Shown one piece after another: positions 38,061 to 49,700 of a DNA stretch of 64,000 nucleotides; the first letter of the stretch is position 1; each line of letters opens with the position of its first letter. A program made the translations under genes and the position numbers. The notes beneath the pieces were generated by a model. The model made no database searches, was not told the DNA's origin, and saw only the letters and a list, made by a program, of their open reading frames with translations. Origin of the DNA: Blastobasis lacticolella (lineage: Eukaryota > Arthropoda > Insecta > Lepidoptera > Blastobasidae); NCBI GenBank assembly GCA_905147135.1, contig LR990044.1:17550122-17614121 (forward strand). Direction: 5' to 3'.

Positions 38061-38764
38061 GAACCCAAGAATACCCAGTTAGTTACCAGTTTGAACAGAT
38101 ACCGTGACAGTGACAGAACCCGTGGCGGGTTCGATTCGGAACTTAGCAGAAATATATTTAATATAATTTAATTTCAGTTCTATTTCTATCGCGAATAACA
38201 AAAATCTAAGATAAAAAACCCCAAAACAAATACCTACAACGTTACTATAAGCACAACCGTATAACCACACAACAATTTGGCACACAGAACTCGAGCAACT
38301 ACACGACTTTAAAACATATCCAAAAACCCCCAAACGAGAAGAGCTGCTCAGAAATGTCGTTTATTAGATCACAACAATCATAAGCAGATAAGTCGGTTAT
38401 TTCTGAGACGCCACTCGGAGAGATCCGGGCAGACGCGTCGCTCCGGCGCATGTTTTATTTATTAAATTCTGTTATATTTTTTTGTTGTCCTGCCGGCTTT
38501 GCTACAGTTTTATAACTTTACAACGCATGCGACCGGTATTTTGGAAAACACGGGGCTTCGAGAATTTCCTCTCTTTTATTGCGCATCGATTCGCATCCTG
38601 TTGTCACTATTTCACTAATGTTGTTTACGGATTCTAGACTAGATGTTTAGTGTTTTTAATGGAACGGGTTTGGTCTTGGCTTCAAGCAGTTCTTGTAAAG
38701 ATATTATGCCAGAGAGGTAGAGCCAGCTGGTGATTTGCGTACTGAGTATCCTCCAAGTGAGGAT

Positions 38765-38990
38765 GTTTTGCATTATCATCATCACAGCCCGTAAAAGTCT
38801 GCTGCAGGTCTCCCACGAAAGGGGTTATCTGCCATAATCTCGACGCTTGACAGGCGGGTTGGAGATCAGTGTTGTAGCTATAAGGAGACTCTAGAAGTTT
38901 TGACTCGACTAATATTTTCGCCTAGTACAATACCTACGAGTGAAAAGGGTTGGTCTACTCTGCCGGACACCACAATGCACACGGTTTTGC
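38765..38990 (-). mobile_element. Retroelement 3' end, 10920 family
   Basis: CATCATCACAGCCCGTAAAA, TCTCCCACGAAAGGGGTTA, GACAGGCGGGTTGGAG, then CTCTGCCGGACACCAC. Confidence 0.6.
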
Positions 38991-39514
38991 ATTAGATAAC
39001 CGCTTACTTCTAAATATGTATATATAACGAATTTCTATAACTTTCACGTGGAAACACGTTAAAAATACCATCTATCGCATATTAAAAATGCAATGACCTC
39101 GACCAATTGGCTTGTGAAAACTTATGCAGGCTGACAACTGACTACGACGAAGTAAAGAGGTTATTAGTGCACACATTTAAGGGCTAGTCTGTACGCTATC
39201 CCGTTCTTAATTTGAAGTTTATTTGAATTCGATTGATCTGCAGTTTTGAAAAAACAGGCCAGAAAGTAGCCAAGTCTACCTAAGGAAAGAGAATGATTGT
39301 CGCGCAGCAAGTGCATTCACATATATATAGCGAACGATTATTCCTGACGTGTCCAATCTCCTGCCTGCTAATCCCTCACGGTTTGACAGTGATATAAAGC
39401 CTGACGAAGCGGTGGGACGTAGGTAGATTACGTTTGAATTTGGAATGGCATCCTATTCCGGGTTACCTCCGGAAAAGGGTACCTTGAACGCTGTACAAAG
39501 GTCGAAGGCAAAAG

Positions 39515-39790
39515 ATAGCATCAATAAATGAATAAATATGCTTGGACTATTCACACAGCGCCTTGTAGCCCCAAAGTAAGCAAAGCTTCTTTTATGGGTG
39601 CTAGACAACTGATAAACTACTTATATACTTTTTTAAATACATACTTATTATATATGTATAACACCCAGATCCGTAACAGAAATTAAAATTCATCATTTCA
39701 ATTTCGAACCGAACCCGGAACCTCTGCGTGGCAGACCACCGATGGTAACCACCGAACCACATGTCATCAATAATTTAGCAGTAGATAATA
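39515..39790 (-). mobile_element. tRNA-derived SINE with (AAAT)n tail
   Basis: tRNA head at 39700-39785 (B box GGGTTCGGTTCGAAA on the minus strand, decayed). Body block AACACCCAGATCCGTAACAG; tail end near AAATGAATAAATATGCTTGG. Same family as 41830 and 63295. Confidence 0.65.
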
Positions 39791-40267
39791 TTTGTGAACT
39801 AAAAGCAACTTCTGTTTGGAACGTCACCAGAAAAACAAATAAGCAAAAAACAAAACCATAAATAACAGATGTTGATTCGGTTTTCACGGCGAATACTAGA
39901 AAATTAATGCTAATACCGCATTTGAGTTCCTTTTCAACAATAACATCGCATCAACGACATACCTTATGAGAGTCTTAAAAAAGTTCATACAAAAAAAACT
40001 GGCGCCAACGCTCGATGTGATTAATTCAGTACTATTCTGAATTTGAATATTTTAAGACGATGGCACTGGCTGAATTATTGGGTATTATTTTATAGATTTC
40101 ATTCCGCGCATGGTATTGTGCCGGACTACAACTTGTTTTGGGAGTTAGTGGAATTTGTAGAACGGATTTTGAAAGAAACTTTATAATTACCTGGGTTTCT
40201 ACCATTAATTTGACTGTTTATAAGCCGAACGCCGATGATCTGAGGCCTCAAATTGGCTTGAATAGGT

Positions 40268-40445
40268 CCCCTCGATTCTAACGGTTTTCAATTTTGATTT
40301 TCGGCATGAAAAATACGATATTTTGATGCATGATAGTGATATTCCCTATTTTTGAACCGTACAGTGTCGGTGTTGTCAATGTGATTTAAAAAATATTGAA
40401 ATTTTCACACCCAAAATCCAAATTGAAAACCTACTAATTGAAAAA
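40268..40445. repeat. TTTTCGGCATGAA family MITE, copy 3
   Basis: Left arm CTCGATTCTAACGGTTTTCA then TTTTCGGCATGAAA; right arm inverted (CACACCCAAAATCCAAATTG, then AAAAC). Confidence 0.6.
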
Positions 40446-41079
40446 AATAAAGACCCTGGTCCCTGGTATCTATACGATTCAAAAATAGAGACCCTGTTCT
40501 TAGTAACGGGGGCGCCGTTATATGGCCAGGCCACGTGATCCGACTACTATGGGCTACTATTGATCGGATGACATGATTTTTATTTCTATTAATTTAATTA
40601 ACTAATCAGTCTACCAAAATTATCGTTTTCTTAGACCATGTGGTCCCACCGATCAGACGACGTAAACTTTTGCGATGCCTTTAGTCTTTTTATTAGCTAT
40701 TTTTACCGCATTAGCATTTATAACACATCTTTGAACCAATGATGATGATTTATGAACGATTTTAATATAAATAGAATATTTATTAGTGGCCAAATCACCT
40801 GTTTTGCTCTGCCCTGACGTGTAGCTTTGCACACGTGTACAATAAAAATACCTTCAATCTTGTAGGGCGTGTGCTACGTTGAGCGAGATTGCTCCGGGCG
40901 TTTCATTGCTAGCTTTTCAAGCATTTCGTTGTGCACGCACGCTCCTTACTAAAACCGCAATGGATTATATTATCAGTGCCTGGAGCGTTCATAGTGTAAC
41001 ATTTCATATTCTCTTTGCGTTATTATCGGATTGATATGCTTTTTTAAATGAAACTTTAAACGGATTATCACGGTTTAAT

Positions 41080-41306
41080 ATTTGTCAGCGTCATCAGCAT
41101 CTTCCGAGCGGCTAGTCCCGGCTTCTGCCAGGGTTCGCTTTCCGACTCATTCTTCTCCACTTCGCCCGGTCTTGGGCATCCTTGCGTCGTAAGCCTTTTG
41201 CTCTCGCATCTCGCATCCGACTCACCATGTCTATCCATCGTTTGGGCCTCCTGCGGAACCTCTTTCCTGATACCGGCAGGTTAAGGCACCTATTTCCAAC
41301 ATACAA
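41080..41306 (-). mobile_element. LINE ORF2 C-terminus
   Basis: Reads LPVSGKRFRRRPKRWIDMVS and DAQDRAKWRRMSRKANPG, the RP-K-RW and W-R-R-KA-P blocks at the end of RTE-like reverse transcriptases. No upstream RT. Confidence 0.7.
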
Positions 41307-41309
41307 TAC

Positions 41310-41420
41310 AATAACTCTTTATTGCAAACCAGAGGACATATATAAAGATAACAGATATTAAAGCCATAGCACAAAGGGCGGTCTTTGATCTTTCCAGACA
41401 AAGAAAGGTAAGGAGAGAAA
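41310..41420. mobile_element. Retroelement tail (TTTATTGC family)
   Basis: ACTCTTTATTGCAAACCAG to GATCTTTCCAGACAAAG, as at 9190 and 29690. Confidence 0.45.
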
Positions 41421-41829
41421 AAAAAATTGACAAAACAGATATCGCTTTTATATTTTTAATGGGATCCCGAAACGTGTTAATCAGGGGGCACGGCAGTGCT
41501 CTCCGCCAAGTCGAGCAGACAAGCACGGCCGTACACCCGTTTATCGAAGCAACTCAACGCATTTTAGAGCTCTTTATATCTTTGTTAGGGATTGAAGGAA
41601 CTGCCTGAATTTTAAATTACATTGTCTTAATCATGTAGACAACGTACATTCCAAATTACAAGTTTGTACCTTTAACTTTTAAATTTTTGTTTATGGAAGT
41701 TTCAATATTTCGTCACTCAGTGACTGGCTGACTAAATAATCGATCATCAAAAAGATAGACAACTTCCAGATAACTTAGAACGTTGACATTTGGCATGAAG
41801 ATAGGTATTTGGGAGTTCATAAAAGAAAA

Positions 41830-41965
41830 AGTCTGTAAACAGCAAAACACCCAGACCCGTAACAGAAATTAAAAAACAATCATTGAAATTTTTGCTCGAC
41901 CGGGAATCGAACCCGGGAATTGAAATCGTGCCGGTCTGCCACGCAGAAGATGTTAACAAACTGAA
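41830..41965 (-). mobile_element. tRNA-derived SINE, head and part of body
   Basis: B box CCCGGGTTCGATTCCCGG on the minus strand at about 41898-41915; body block AACACCCAGACCCGTAACAG. Confidence 0.65.
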
Positions 41966-41969
41966 CACT

Positions 41970-43420
41970 TATGAGGTCGTAATCTTGATATTCATCCTCA
42001 GTTTAAGTATTATTATTTACTAAGTGTTTAAAAGAGAACTGCGGTGCAATTTACAGAATATTTATTTTAAAAAGTACTGTCAGATTTCGCTCCACGTTAT
42101 ATCTCATATATTTTTACAGGAGAGTTTTTTTTACATAAAAATGGTTTTCATGGGTAGTTGTTACACTAAAACAGAAGAAATTACTGCTTCTGTCTGGTTC
42201 GTTAACCTTACTATTTTATTGGACCTACACGAGTCTACATTTTAGCTAAATTTATACCTACTTAAAATAAATCGATAAGTTATATAAATAGTCAAACAGG
42301 CTATGTTGAAATTTTCCATGTCGTGAACCACTACGACCACCTGCCTAGCTGTGAGATGTTCTATTCTATTTTTGTACCAAACGGTCAAAACAATATAATT
42401 ATATGTGGTAATCCGTATTTATTTTAGATTATGCAATATTTTAAACCCATCGCAGTGGGAACGACCTACTGACACCTGAATTGCTGCAGGTTCTCTACCC
42501 CAGCTTAGTAGATTATTTCCAGCCTATCCAGCTCGACTTCGGTTTTAAGGGTGGCTGCGAAGCTGTCGTCCATGCTCTAAAACCTTTTTTGAAAATAATG
42601 GCGGTAATGTCCTATTGAAGGGTGACGTGATGATGCAGAGTCAGATTATAAGGACGAGAGATTCTGAGGTAGTCAGTTAGTTAGTTAGTCAGATTCAGAC
42701 TACGTCAGATTCTGATTAGGTCAGGCGCTTTGGTTAGAAACGTATATGGCGCGGATTATGTTAACGCAAGTTGCTTTATTCTAGTGACGCGCTTCAGGCT
42801 CTCGTCAAACGTCAGATGTCAACAGTTTAAAGGTCCACTTGACATATTACCTACCTTATTTAGATATTTTTAAAATATCCTACACATAAGAATCCATACC
42901 ATTGTGAGGAGATATCCAAAAGTATAATAGATAGGGTAATTTGTTCTTAAGAACCACGAAGCCGATTTTAGAATTAAGAATAACTGTATTAAAAATAACA
43001 AGTCACCGATTCAGTTAGAAGATCCAAACTGAAATCGCATTTATTACAGTAGCTACGTATCCAATTGGATACGCGCTATCTAAGGAAATTCCTATAGAGT
43101 TTGACCTTGGGATGTGAAATATTGGCGTACCTTTACATTTTATCGTTTTGATAGGTGAGTCTAGAGGTCATACCGTTTTTCATTATTAATGGAGATAGAA
43201 TAGGACCACGATAAGTCCGTAGTGACTAACAGTAGTAAAAATTATAAAGTGTAGATATGGCAATAATCTGGGGATAATCTGTCTTTGTCAGTCCTTCTTC
43301 TTTTTCATTCCATTATTTGGTCACTATAACCTTGAACTTGTACATTTAGTTTGTCTAAATTATTAATCATGCTGAATATTATCTCTCGCACTTCTTTTTA
43401 AATTTTTTAGTCCATTATTT
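41970..43420. other. No gene seen; intergenic
   Basis: AT-rich. TAGTTAGTTAGTCAGATT short tandem runs at about 42670-42725. A block TATCCAATTGGATACGCG at 43058 is shared with 7108. Confidence 0.4.
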
Positions 43421-43424
43421 AATA

Positions 43425-43730
43425 ATATTTTTTATCTACACTCATAACGTAATGTTCCAATTACATATTCGAAAACAGTCGTTTAAGTATACACTTTTTT
43501 CACGTAAATAAATAAATCCTGTATCATAAATTACTTTATGATACAGGATTTCTTATACTATTTTCATTACAGCTGTAACGTAAAATAACTTTTTAATCAT
43601 TATGCAACACTTATATTTTTTTGATTCTTGTCGGGTGCCCTAAAATATTCTGTTTAGCGGGAAAATAATTACACAGAATATAAACAGGAAAATTTGAATT
43701 TTGAATTTGAATTTGTCAAAGACATTTAGG
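43425..43730. repeat. Interspersed repeat with internal hairpin
   Basis: Same family as 33885-34125. A perfect 16-bp stem (AATCCTGTATCATAAA, loop TTAC) at 43515-43550 is absent from the other copy. Confidence 0.5.
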
Positions 43731-43741
43731 TATTCAGCCTA

Positions 43742-43890
43742 CATTTCGCCGTGTCTCGGCGCCCATTTTCCAGCCTACAGAGACTCTTAGATCTTTTGCC
43801 TCGAAAACATTAGTCGCCTTGTACGACACCCACGAGTGTGAGGGGCTGCTGCTATTCTATTCTGCCGGACACCACACGGCCAATTCGGAC
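43742..43890 (-). mobile_element. Retroelement 3'-end fragment, 10920 family
   Basis: CGCCCATTTTCCAGCCTACA, CCTCGAAAACATTAGTCGCC and ATTCTGCCGGACACCACACG. Confidence 0.6.
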
Positions 43891-44339
43891 TTAGCGTGGT
43901 CTTATCCACTTAAAGTGGATAGAAAAAATTTCGAATTCGAGATGTCATCGCGAGAATTTGACACCAGGCGGTCGCTTGAAATGGTGAAACTCGATGGCGA
44001 GAAATGGCGACAGCATTTACAATTTCAAAGGTTCAATTTGAGACAGACGAAGCCCAGTAGGAGATAGCGTCAAATGCCTGGCTAGTTCATTAAAAAAAGA
44101 ATGTCAGCATGTAATCACTGACACCAAACTCCACCTGACTGCGGGCTTTCACCCCGATTAGCGTTGGCTCGAACAAATCCTCACAAAGCCTGTTTGATGA
44201 GGTTCGTCCGACTAATGTGATAAATCCAAATAAATACCTGTCTTAATTTGTACCAGCTGTCGTATTTACAATAGTTACATACATACGCTTCCAGATTAAT
44301 AATAATAAGAATTAGTCGTTTCAGTGAGCGGTCTCATAG

Positions 44340-44640
44340 CGAAGAGCCTCGACTTACATCTTAAGATGTCTCTCGCTAGATGGTTGGGTCTTGATCAAAC
44401 TTGGGTCTTGGGCCAGATGCAGAAACCGGTTCTCTTGGAGATGACGTGTATCGTGAAGAGGTTTCTGTTTCTGCAGCCCTAACCACCGGTAGCTCCGGTG
44501 CCGGCGGTACTCAGAATTTAGGTACTTAATAAATTTTTTTTTCATATGTATATTGTAAAATAGTTTTAGGTTTTTTATAATGTGTATATTTTATTTATAT
44601 TGTAAAAAAAAATTTGGGTAAGAAAATATGTAGAGAGAAT
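44340..44640 (+). mobile_element. Retroelement 3' region, probable
   Basis: CAGCCCTAACCACCGGTAGC and CCGGTGCCGGCGGTACTCAG followed by T-rich DNA resemble common lepidopteran LINE 3' UTRs. No coding remains visible. Confidence 0.35.
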
Positions 44641-44649
44641 ATTAATAAT

Positions 44650-45720
44650 AAATCTTTATTTCATTTTTAGACTTAGGTGCTAGTTAAAGCGGATGAGACC
44701 TTCTATTAGGTATACATACCTGTATCAGGAGATCTCGCTCTTTCAAATCTAGTACAGATAGCTTAGCTTATGGCCGCGAAAGAGTATAACGAACAAATTT
44801 ATTACAATTTGTATGATTCAAGAAGATTGGAAAATATATCTGGTACCATGAACGTAGTTAGTTTCGATCGCTATACATAGTTACACTACAATATGTACAA
44901 ACTTAAAAGTACCTTTAATTATTTGTATTTTCCCCCTAGCGAGCTCATGCCATTTTGCTTAGACCAGTAGGTTAATTACGCAACTCTGTTGCTGACAAGT
45001 CTTTTATTTCAATTATTGAAATTGTTACTTTTGCAATTCTGTTTCATCGATTTCATGGGTTCAGTTACTAACAAAGTTTCATCGCAATAAACTGAAATAA
45101 TTAAATCGATCATACGTAATCGCAAAACAATTTCAACCATTTAAATCGGACAAATGCGGGCAACAGAGTTAGGAATTAGCCTACTGTACTTCGAAGCCAA
45201 AGTAAAAATTGCTGAAAAAGTAATCGACATCCTCATCAAAGGTTAGTCGGTAGCTTACTAAGCACAAGTTCAGTCTTGTTTAGAGTACTGCTACCAGCTT
45301 TGAGAGGAAATAGCCAAATATCATGTGGCTGCTTTGAATTCGGTAAAGAAGAGTGCTAAGAAAATTATTCGCTAAGAAAATTATTAGACGCTAACCTACA
45401 AAGTCTTAAATATCGGCGTCTAAAGCAAAATTGAATGTAACAGTTGGAAGTGGACCTAGATCTGGACCTAGACGTACCATGATCTAATCGATGATATTTA
45501 ATTATATCACGTCAGGACACCTACCCTAAACTTAAACTAAAAGTTGATTAATGTGGAAAAAGAGGCAGAACTTTGTCAGGTGGAAAAATGTGGTTTCTGT
45601 TTGCACCTACGGGATTATTTATCAACGCCATCTGAACTTCGCCGACTAGTCGGCCAGTCAGCTAGTCGGCCAAAGCCATAGTCGGCCCATCTCTAGTAAA
45701 AATGCATTACATTAAAATTT
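44650..45720. other. No gene seen; AT-rich intergenic DNA
   Basis: Only short features: GACCTAGATCTGGACCTAGA near 45453 and four CTAGTCGGCC-type units at 45643-45693. Confidence 0.4.
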
Positions 45721-45724
45721 ATAA

Positions 45725-46284
45725 CATATTATTATTATTATTAATCATTTATTTCAGACCATACAAATATTATTTTTAACAGTCCATATTATATTGTGTT
45801 AGTCAAATTACTTAAAATATATTGTTAAAATCATTACATAATTAACATTCAATTCATAAAATACATAAAATCATCACAATATCATAATAAAAATTAATTC
45901 AAAATTCACATAAAATGTCAAATTATTAAGTAGGCAAATAATTAATAAAAATTAAGTCCCAGGTGCAACATGGAGTTTAAGCCAGTGTTGCATCATGGAA
46001 CAGTCCAGTCTGTTTGCCCACATATTTAGGAGGCTGTTATGGCTCCCCCGGACACGCTGCAGGATTGACGCAACCCTTTTTCGCATGATAGCGTGAAAAC
46101 CATCCGTCCGTGCTGCCGCAAACATGCCCGATGCACTACAGTGCCTCCGAAGCCCCAACAGCATCCTAAACATGTTGTTATACTGTACGCGGAGAGTGCC
46201 GTAAGGCCTCCGAGAATATAAGACCCACAGGCTGCACGTATAAAAGGATTGACAATAAGCCTTAAATAGCCTGCGAGCCAACAT
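45725..46284 (-). mobile_element. Non-LTR retrotransposon ORF2 C-terminus and 3' UTR
   Basis: 46284-45952 reads AYCQSFYTCSLWVLYSRR, LRVQYNNMFRMLLGLRRHCS and ASGMFAAARTDGFHAIMRK, a well-preserved C-terminal part of a lepidopteran LINE reverse transcriptase, ending LKLHVAPGT-stop. An AT-rich 3' UTR ending in an (ATT)n run follows. It sits 140 bp past the gene A stop. Confidence 0.75.
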
Positions 46285-46392
46285 ATAATAAGTTACAAAA
46301 CCTAAACTTAAAACAAATGTACATAATTTGATCTTATATCAAACTCTAGCGTTTACTTGTATATTGTATAAATCAGGTATAATTGTGTATGC

Positions 46393-46398
46393 TTTATT
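46393..46398 (-). other. Polyadenylation signal of ANL gene A
   Basis: An AATAAA hexamer on the minus strand 28 nt after the stop codon of gene A. The same hexamer in the same context follows gene B. Confidence 0.75.
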
Positions 46399-46425
46399 GA
46401 AATTCTATCAGATTGTATCTTAATA

Positions 46426-46716
46426 CTAACAATGTGCCTCTTTTAGTTCTCTTCTTAAAATTTTCCCAGTTGCATTCTTAGGAATTGTGTCTAGGAAAAC
46501 TACGTCTTCAATTCTCTTGAAAGGTGCTACTCTTTCCTTTACAAAGTCTATAATATCTTTGGCTTCTGTGTTATGGTTTGGTTTGAGGACTACGAAGGCT
46601 TTGGGTACTTCTCCACTGGTGGGGTGTGGGACGCCCACTACTGCTGCATCGGTTACTGCTGGATGTTCGCGCAGAACGCCTTCCAGCTCGGCTGGTGGTA
46701 CTTGGAAGCCTTTGAC
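46426..46716 (-). CDS. ANL gene A terminal exon 8 (C-terminal lid)
   Basis: Acceptor TTTTTCAG; the exon ends at TAG. It encodes the mobile C-terminal lid: [20 protein letters not shown] and [18 protein letters not shown] with catalytic Lys558. It differs from the gene B counterpart at 6 of 96 residues. Confidence 0.95.
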   Translation of the reverse strand, partial: VKGFQVPPAELEGVLREHPAVTDAAVVGVPHPTSGEVPKAFVVLKPNHNTEAKDIIDFVKERVAPFKRIEDVVFLDTIPKNATGKILRRELKEAHC

Positions 46717-49700
46717 CTGAAAAAGACAGAGTTAAAGACCTACGTAAATATGTGCCGATTTTCCGATTATTTCAATCGTTATTTGATTTTTAGGTATAAA
46801 TTTCTACGTAAAAAGGTATAATATGCAGTTCATTTGACCCCTGAAGAAACGATTATTAGATAGGTTCTCACTAAATTAACTTTCCACAAGCTTGCGAGCA
46901 ACATCCATACAAACAAACTTCGTAAACATTATCCATATCTATTTTTTATTATATCAGCTTACTCAAAATAGTGACAATATTCTGTATAGTAGATGAAGTA
47001 TCTATTATATTTAGACATATAGTCGACTTTATGCAAGACAAAAAATACCTTGATGAGCTCTTTAAGCCTGTCGGCGATGGTGAGGATCCCGGAGTCGTCA
47101 ATGACAGCTAAATCGCCTGTCCTGAACCAGCCGTCCTCTGTGAAAGCAGATGCATTCGCTTCAGGGTTGTCCCTGTAGCCCTTCATCACTTGTGGTCCCT
47201 TCACTAGCAGTTCACCGGTCTGTAATTGTAAAAGAAGAATACATAAATACTGAAGGTTCCTCGTTCCTCGTCCATCACACAAAATGGATATGTCGTCGTC
47301 GGATCGTTAAAATTTCTCGGTTGATTAGAAGGCGAACTTAAGCAATTATTTAATTGGATGGAACGCTGAATTCATGAACTTTGGCAAAAGTAACGTCTAC
47401 TTTCTTCAAGTTTACGGAGCTCGTCCTTACATCGTCACAATGCTGACCTGTTCTAACCGAATTAAAATCGAATGATATTATTATTGCATGAAGTAGCTTA
47501 TGTTAGGATAGTGTTATGTAAATTTACGGATTAGCTCCGCAAACATGGAGCATTGTCGTTTGTTAGACATTACTTTCAAAGTTCATGAATTTAGAGTTCC
47601 GCAACAAATTTATAATAACGGTTTAATTGAATACATTATTAATAATCTAGCCACTTAACAAAACCAATCTGGGTGAGACAGATACATGGCCTTGTAAAAC
47701 TTCATAGCAGGGGCACAAAGTCGATCGGCGTGAGGGGAACCTATATCCAACTGTGGGCGTCCTGCGACTGAGATGCTAACGATGATTATAATGCAGTACC
47801 TCATTCCTTCATAGATAGTTTTGTCATAGCCCTTATCGCCGCCCATGGACACTTGTCGCGTGCGTGTAGGCTCGTATCTTAAAGCTCCCAATGGGTCGTG
47901 GACGTTGACGATAATGATGAACTTGTTTTCTTTTTATATCGATATAATAGATGCGGACAAACAGGGCCTCAAGTTAGTTTCTTTTAGTTATCTAACAATT
48001 CGATTGCGATTTGATTACAAGTAGAATTACAACTTCAGATAAATTGGGTATTTAGCCAAACTTTAAGGTAAGCGCAATTGAGTTGTAACAGAATCGATTC
48101 TCAATTGACGCTCTCCTTGGTGTTGCCATCTAAAATCTACCTTCCAAGAGACTGAATAAATGAATTTTATTACGTAAATTTTTTATTTTACGTAAAAAAA
48201 ATTTCAAAGAAGACCCTTGTCAAATAAGAGGAATACCGTTACGAGCCGAATCGAGCTACGATTGTAACAATAATCGAATTTGATTTGTCTTTTATTAGTA
48301 GTAGTCTAATTATAATTCGATCGAGCCATTAATAAATTTGCTAGAGGACTCGAGGGTCACCTGATGGTAAGTGATCGCCGCCGCCCAGACATTGCAAATC
48401 CAGTAGCCGTATTCACAATGATTCGAAACTGTTTCCGAACGATTCGACACGAAATTCGTGAGCGGCGAATCCGTGTCGGTCGATTCGAAAACTGTTATTC
48501 AGAATCCCGATAGATTCCACGGAAACTCTACTCTCTATAACATATGAAAATATCATCAAAATTAACTGAAACCACATTTTCCGACGAACTTTTGCGGGGT
48601 CCTTTGTCGATTCCGTATCCGAATCCGATTTCCGAGCCATTGTGAATACGGCTACAGGGGTCGCGAATGCGTTACCGGTTGTTGATGTAGGTAAAACAAA
48701 ATGATGACTCACCTTATTAGGTCCAAGGCTGTTAAGGTTGTTGTCAACAATCTTCAGTTCGGTGTTTGGAATCGCGTGACCGACACAGGCATAGTTCTGT
48801 ATAAATTTGTAACCTACAGTAACGGTAGGCGATGTCTCCGTGAGGCCATATCCTTGTCTGAAGTCGATCTTGCGCTGAATTAGAAAATAAGATGCGTAAA
48901 TATAAGGTTTTAGAAAGTAACGGATTGAGTGTTGGTGTGACATTTATCACCCTCATAATTTATCATTAGGAGCGTCGGTGGCCGAGTGGTAATGGTAACC
49001 GACTCGCAAGCAAGAAGTACCGGGTTCGAATCCCACTGCCGCCATGTACCAATGGCTCTTTTCTGAGTTATGTACTTTAGTTCAATACAAACCGATGCTC
49101 TGATGCTGTTTCTCCCGCACCGCCTATCACTTTCGATCACATTTTTCAAGGTTGACTGGTAAAAAGGCTACTTTAGTTTTAAGTCCGTCAATGTATCTTT
49201 AGTGCATAAAAATTAATAAATTAATTTAAAAAATGCAGAACCGCAGGTGCGTTGTCATTGCGAGGATTAAGTTGAAATACCTCACGCCTGTAATCGCTAC
49301 TTACTCCAGCGATGGCAAAAAACTTATCCACGTCGCTCGCAGCCAATGGCGCGGCGCCGTTGACGATGACGTCTAAATACTGTAACTGCTTCTTGGTGCT
49401 CTGAGACGTCATCAACAGGACTGTAACGAAAAGAAATAAGAATATTGAAAGAGCCCTCTCATTTACCCACGTTTGTACTATTTATGTGCATAAAGTATTA
49501 AATAAATAAATAGATTGGGCTTAAAAAATAAAAAATAATTTTCCATATCAAAGAAGTTAAATTCACGTTATTCGTCAACTCTTATTATCTTCTGTATTTT
49601 TAGCTATAAGATGCTTTAACTTTTGTTGGTGTAAGTCTTGTTGGTTGTCCTAAATAATGAAATAACTCTTTCACTAGTGGTTTTAAATCTTTAGCATTGT

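Noticed and set aside
48413..48943. A 176-codon minus-strand ORF taken as a whole
   Set aside because: Only 48874-48713 is exon (A5 motif). The rest reads through the acceptor upstream and through intron sequence containing a LINE tail and a MITE.
48968..49045. A tRNA gene with good A and B boxes
   Set aside because: It continues into a SINE body shared with 16650-16735 and 30299-30345, so it is a tRNA-derived retroelement inside an intron.
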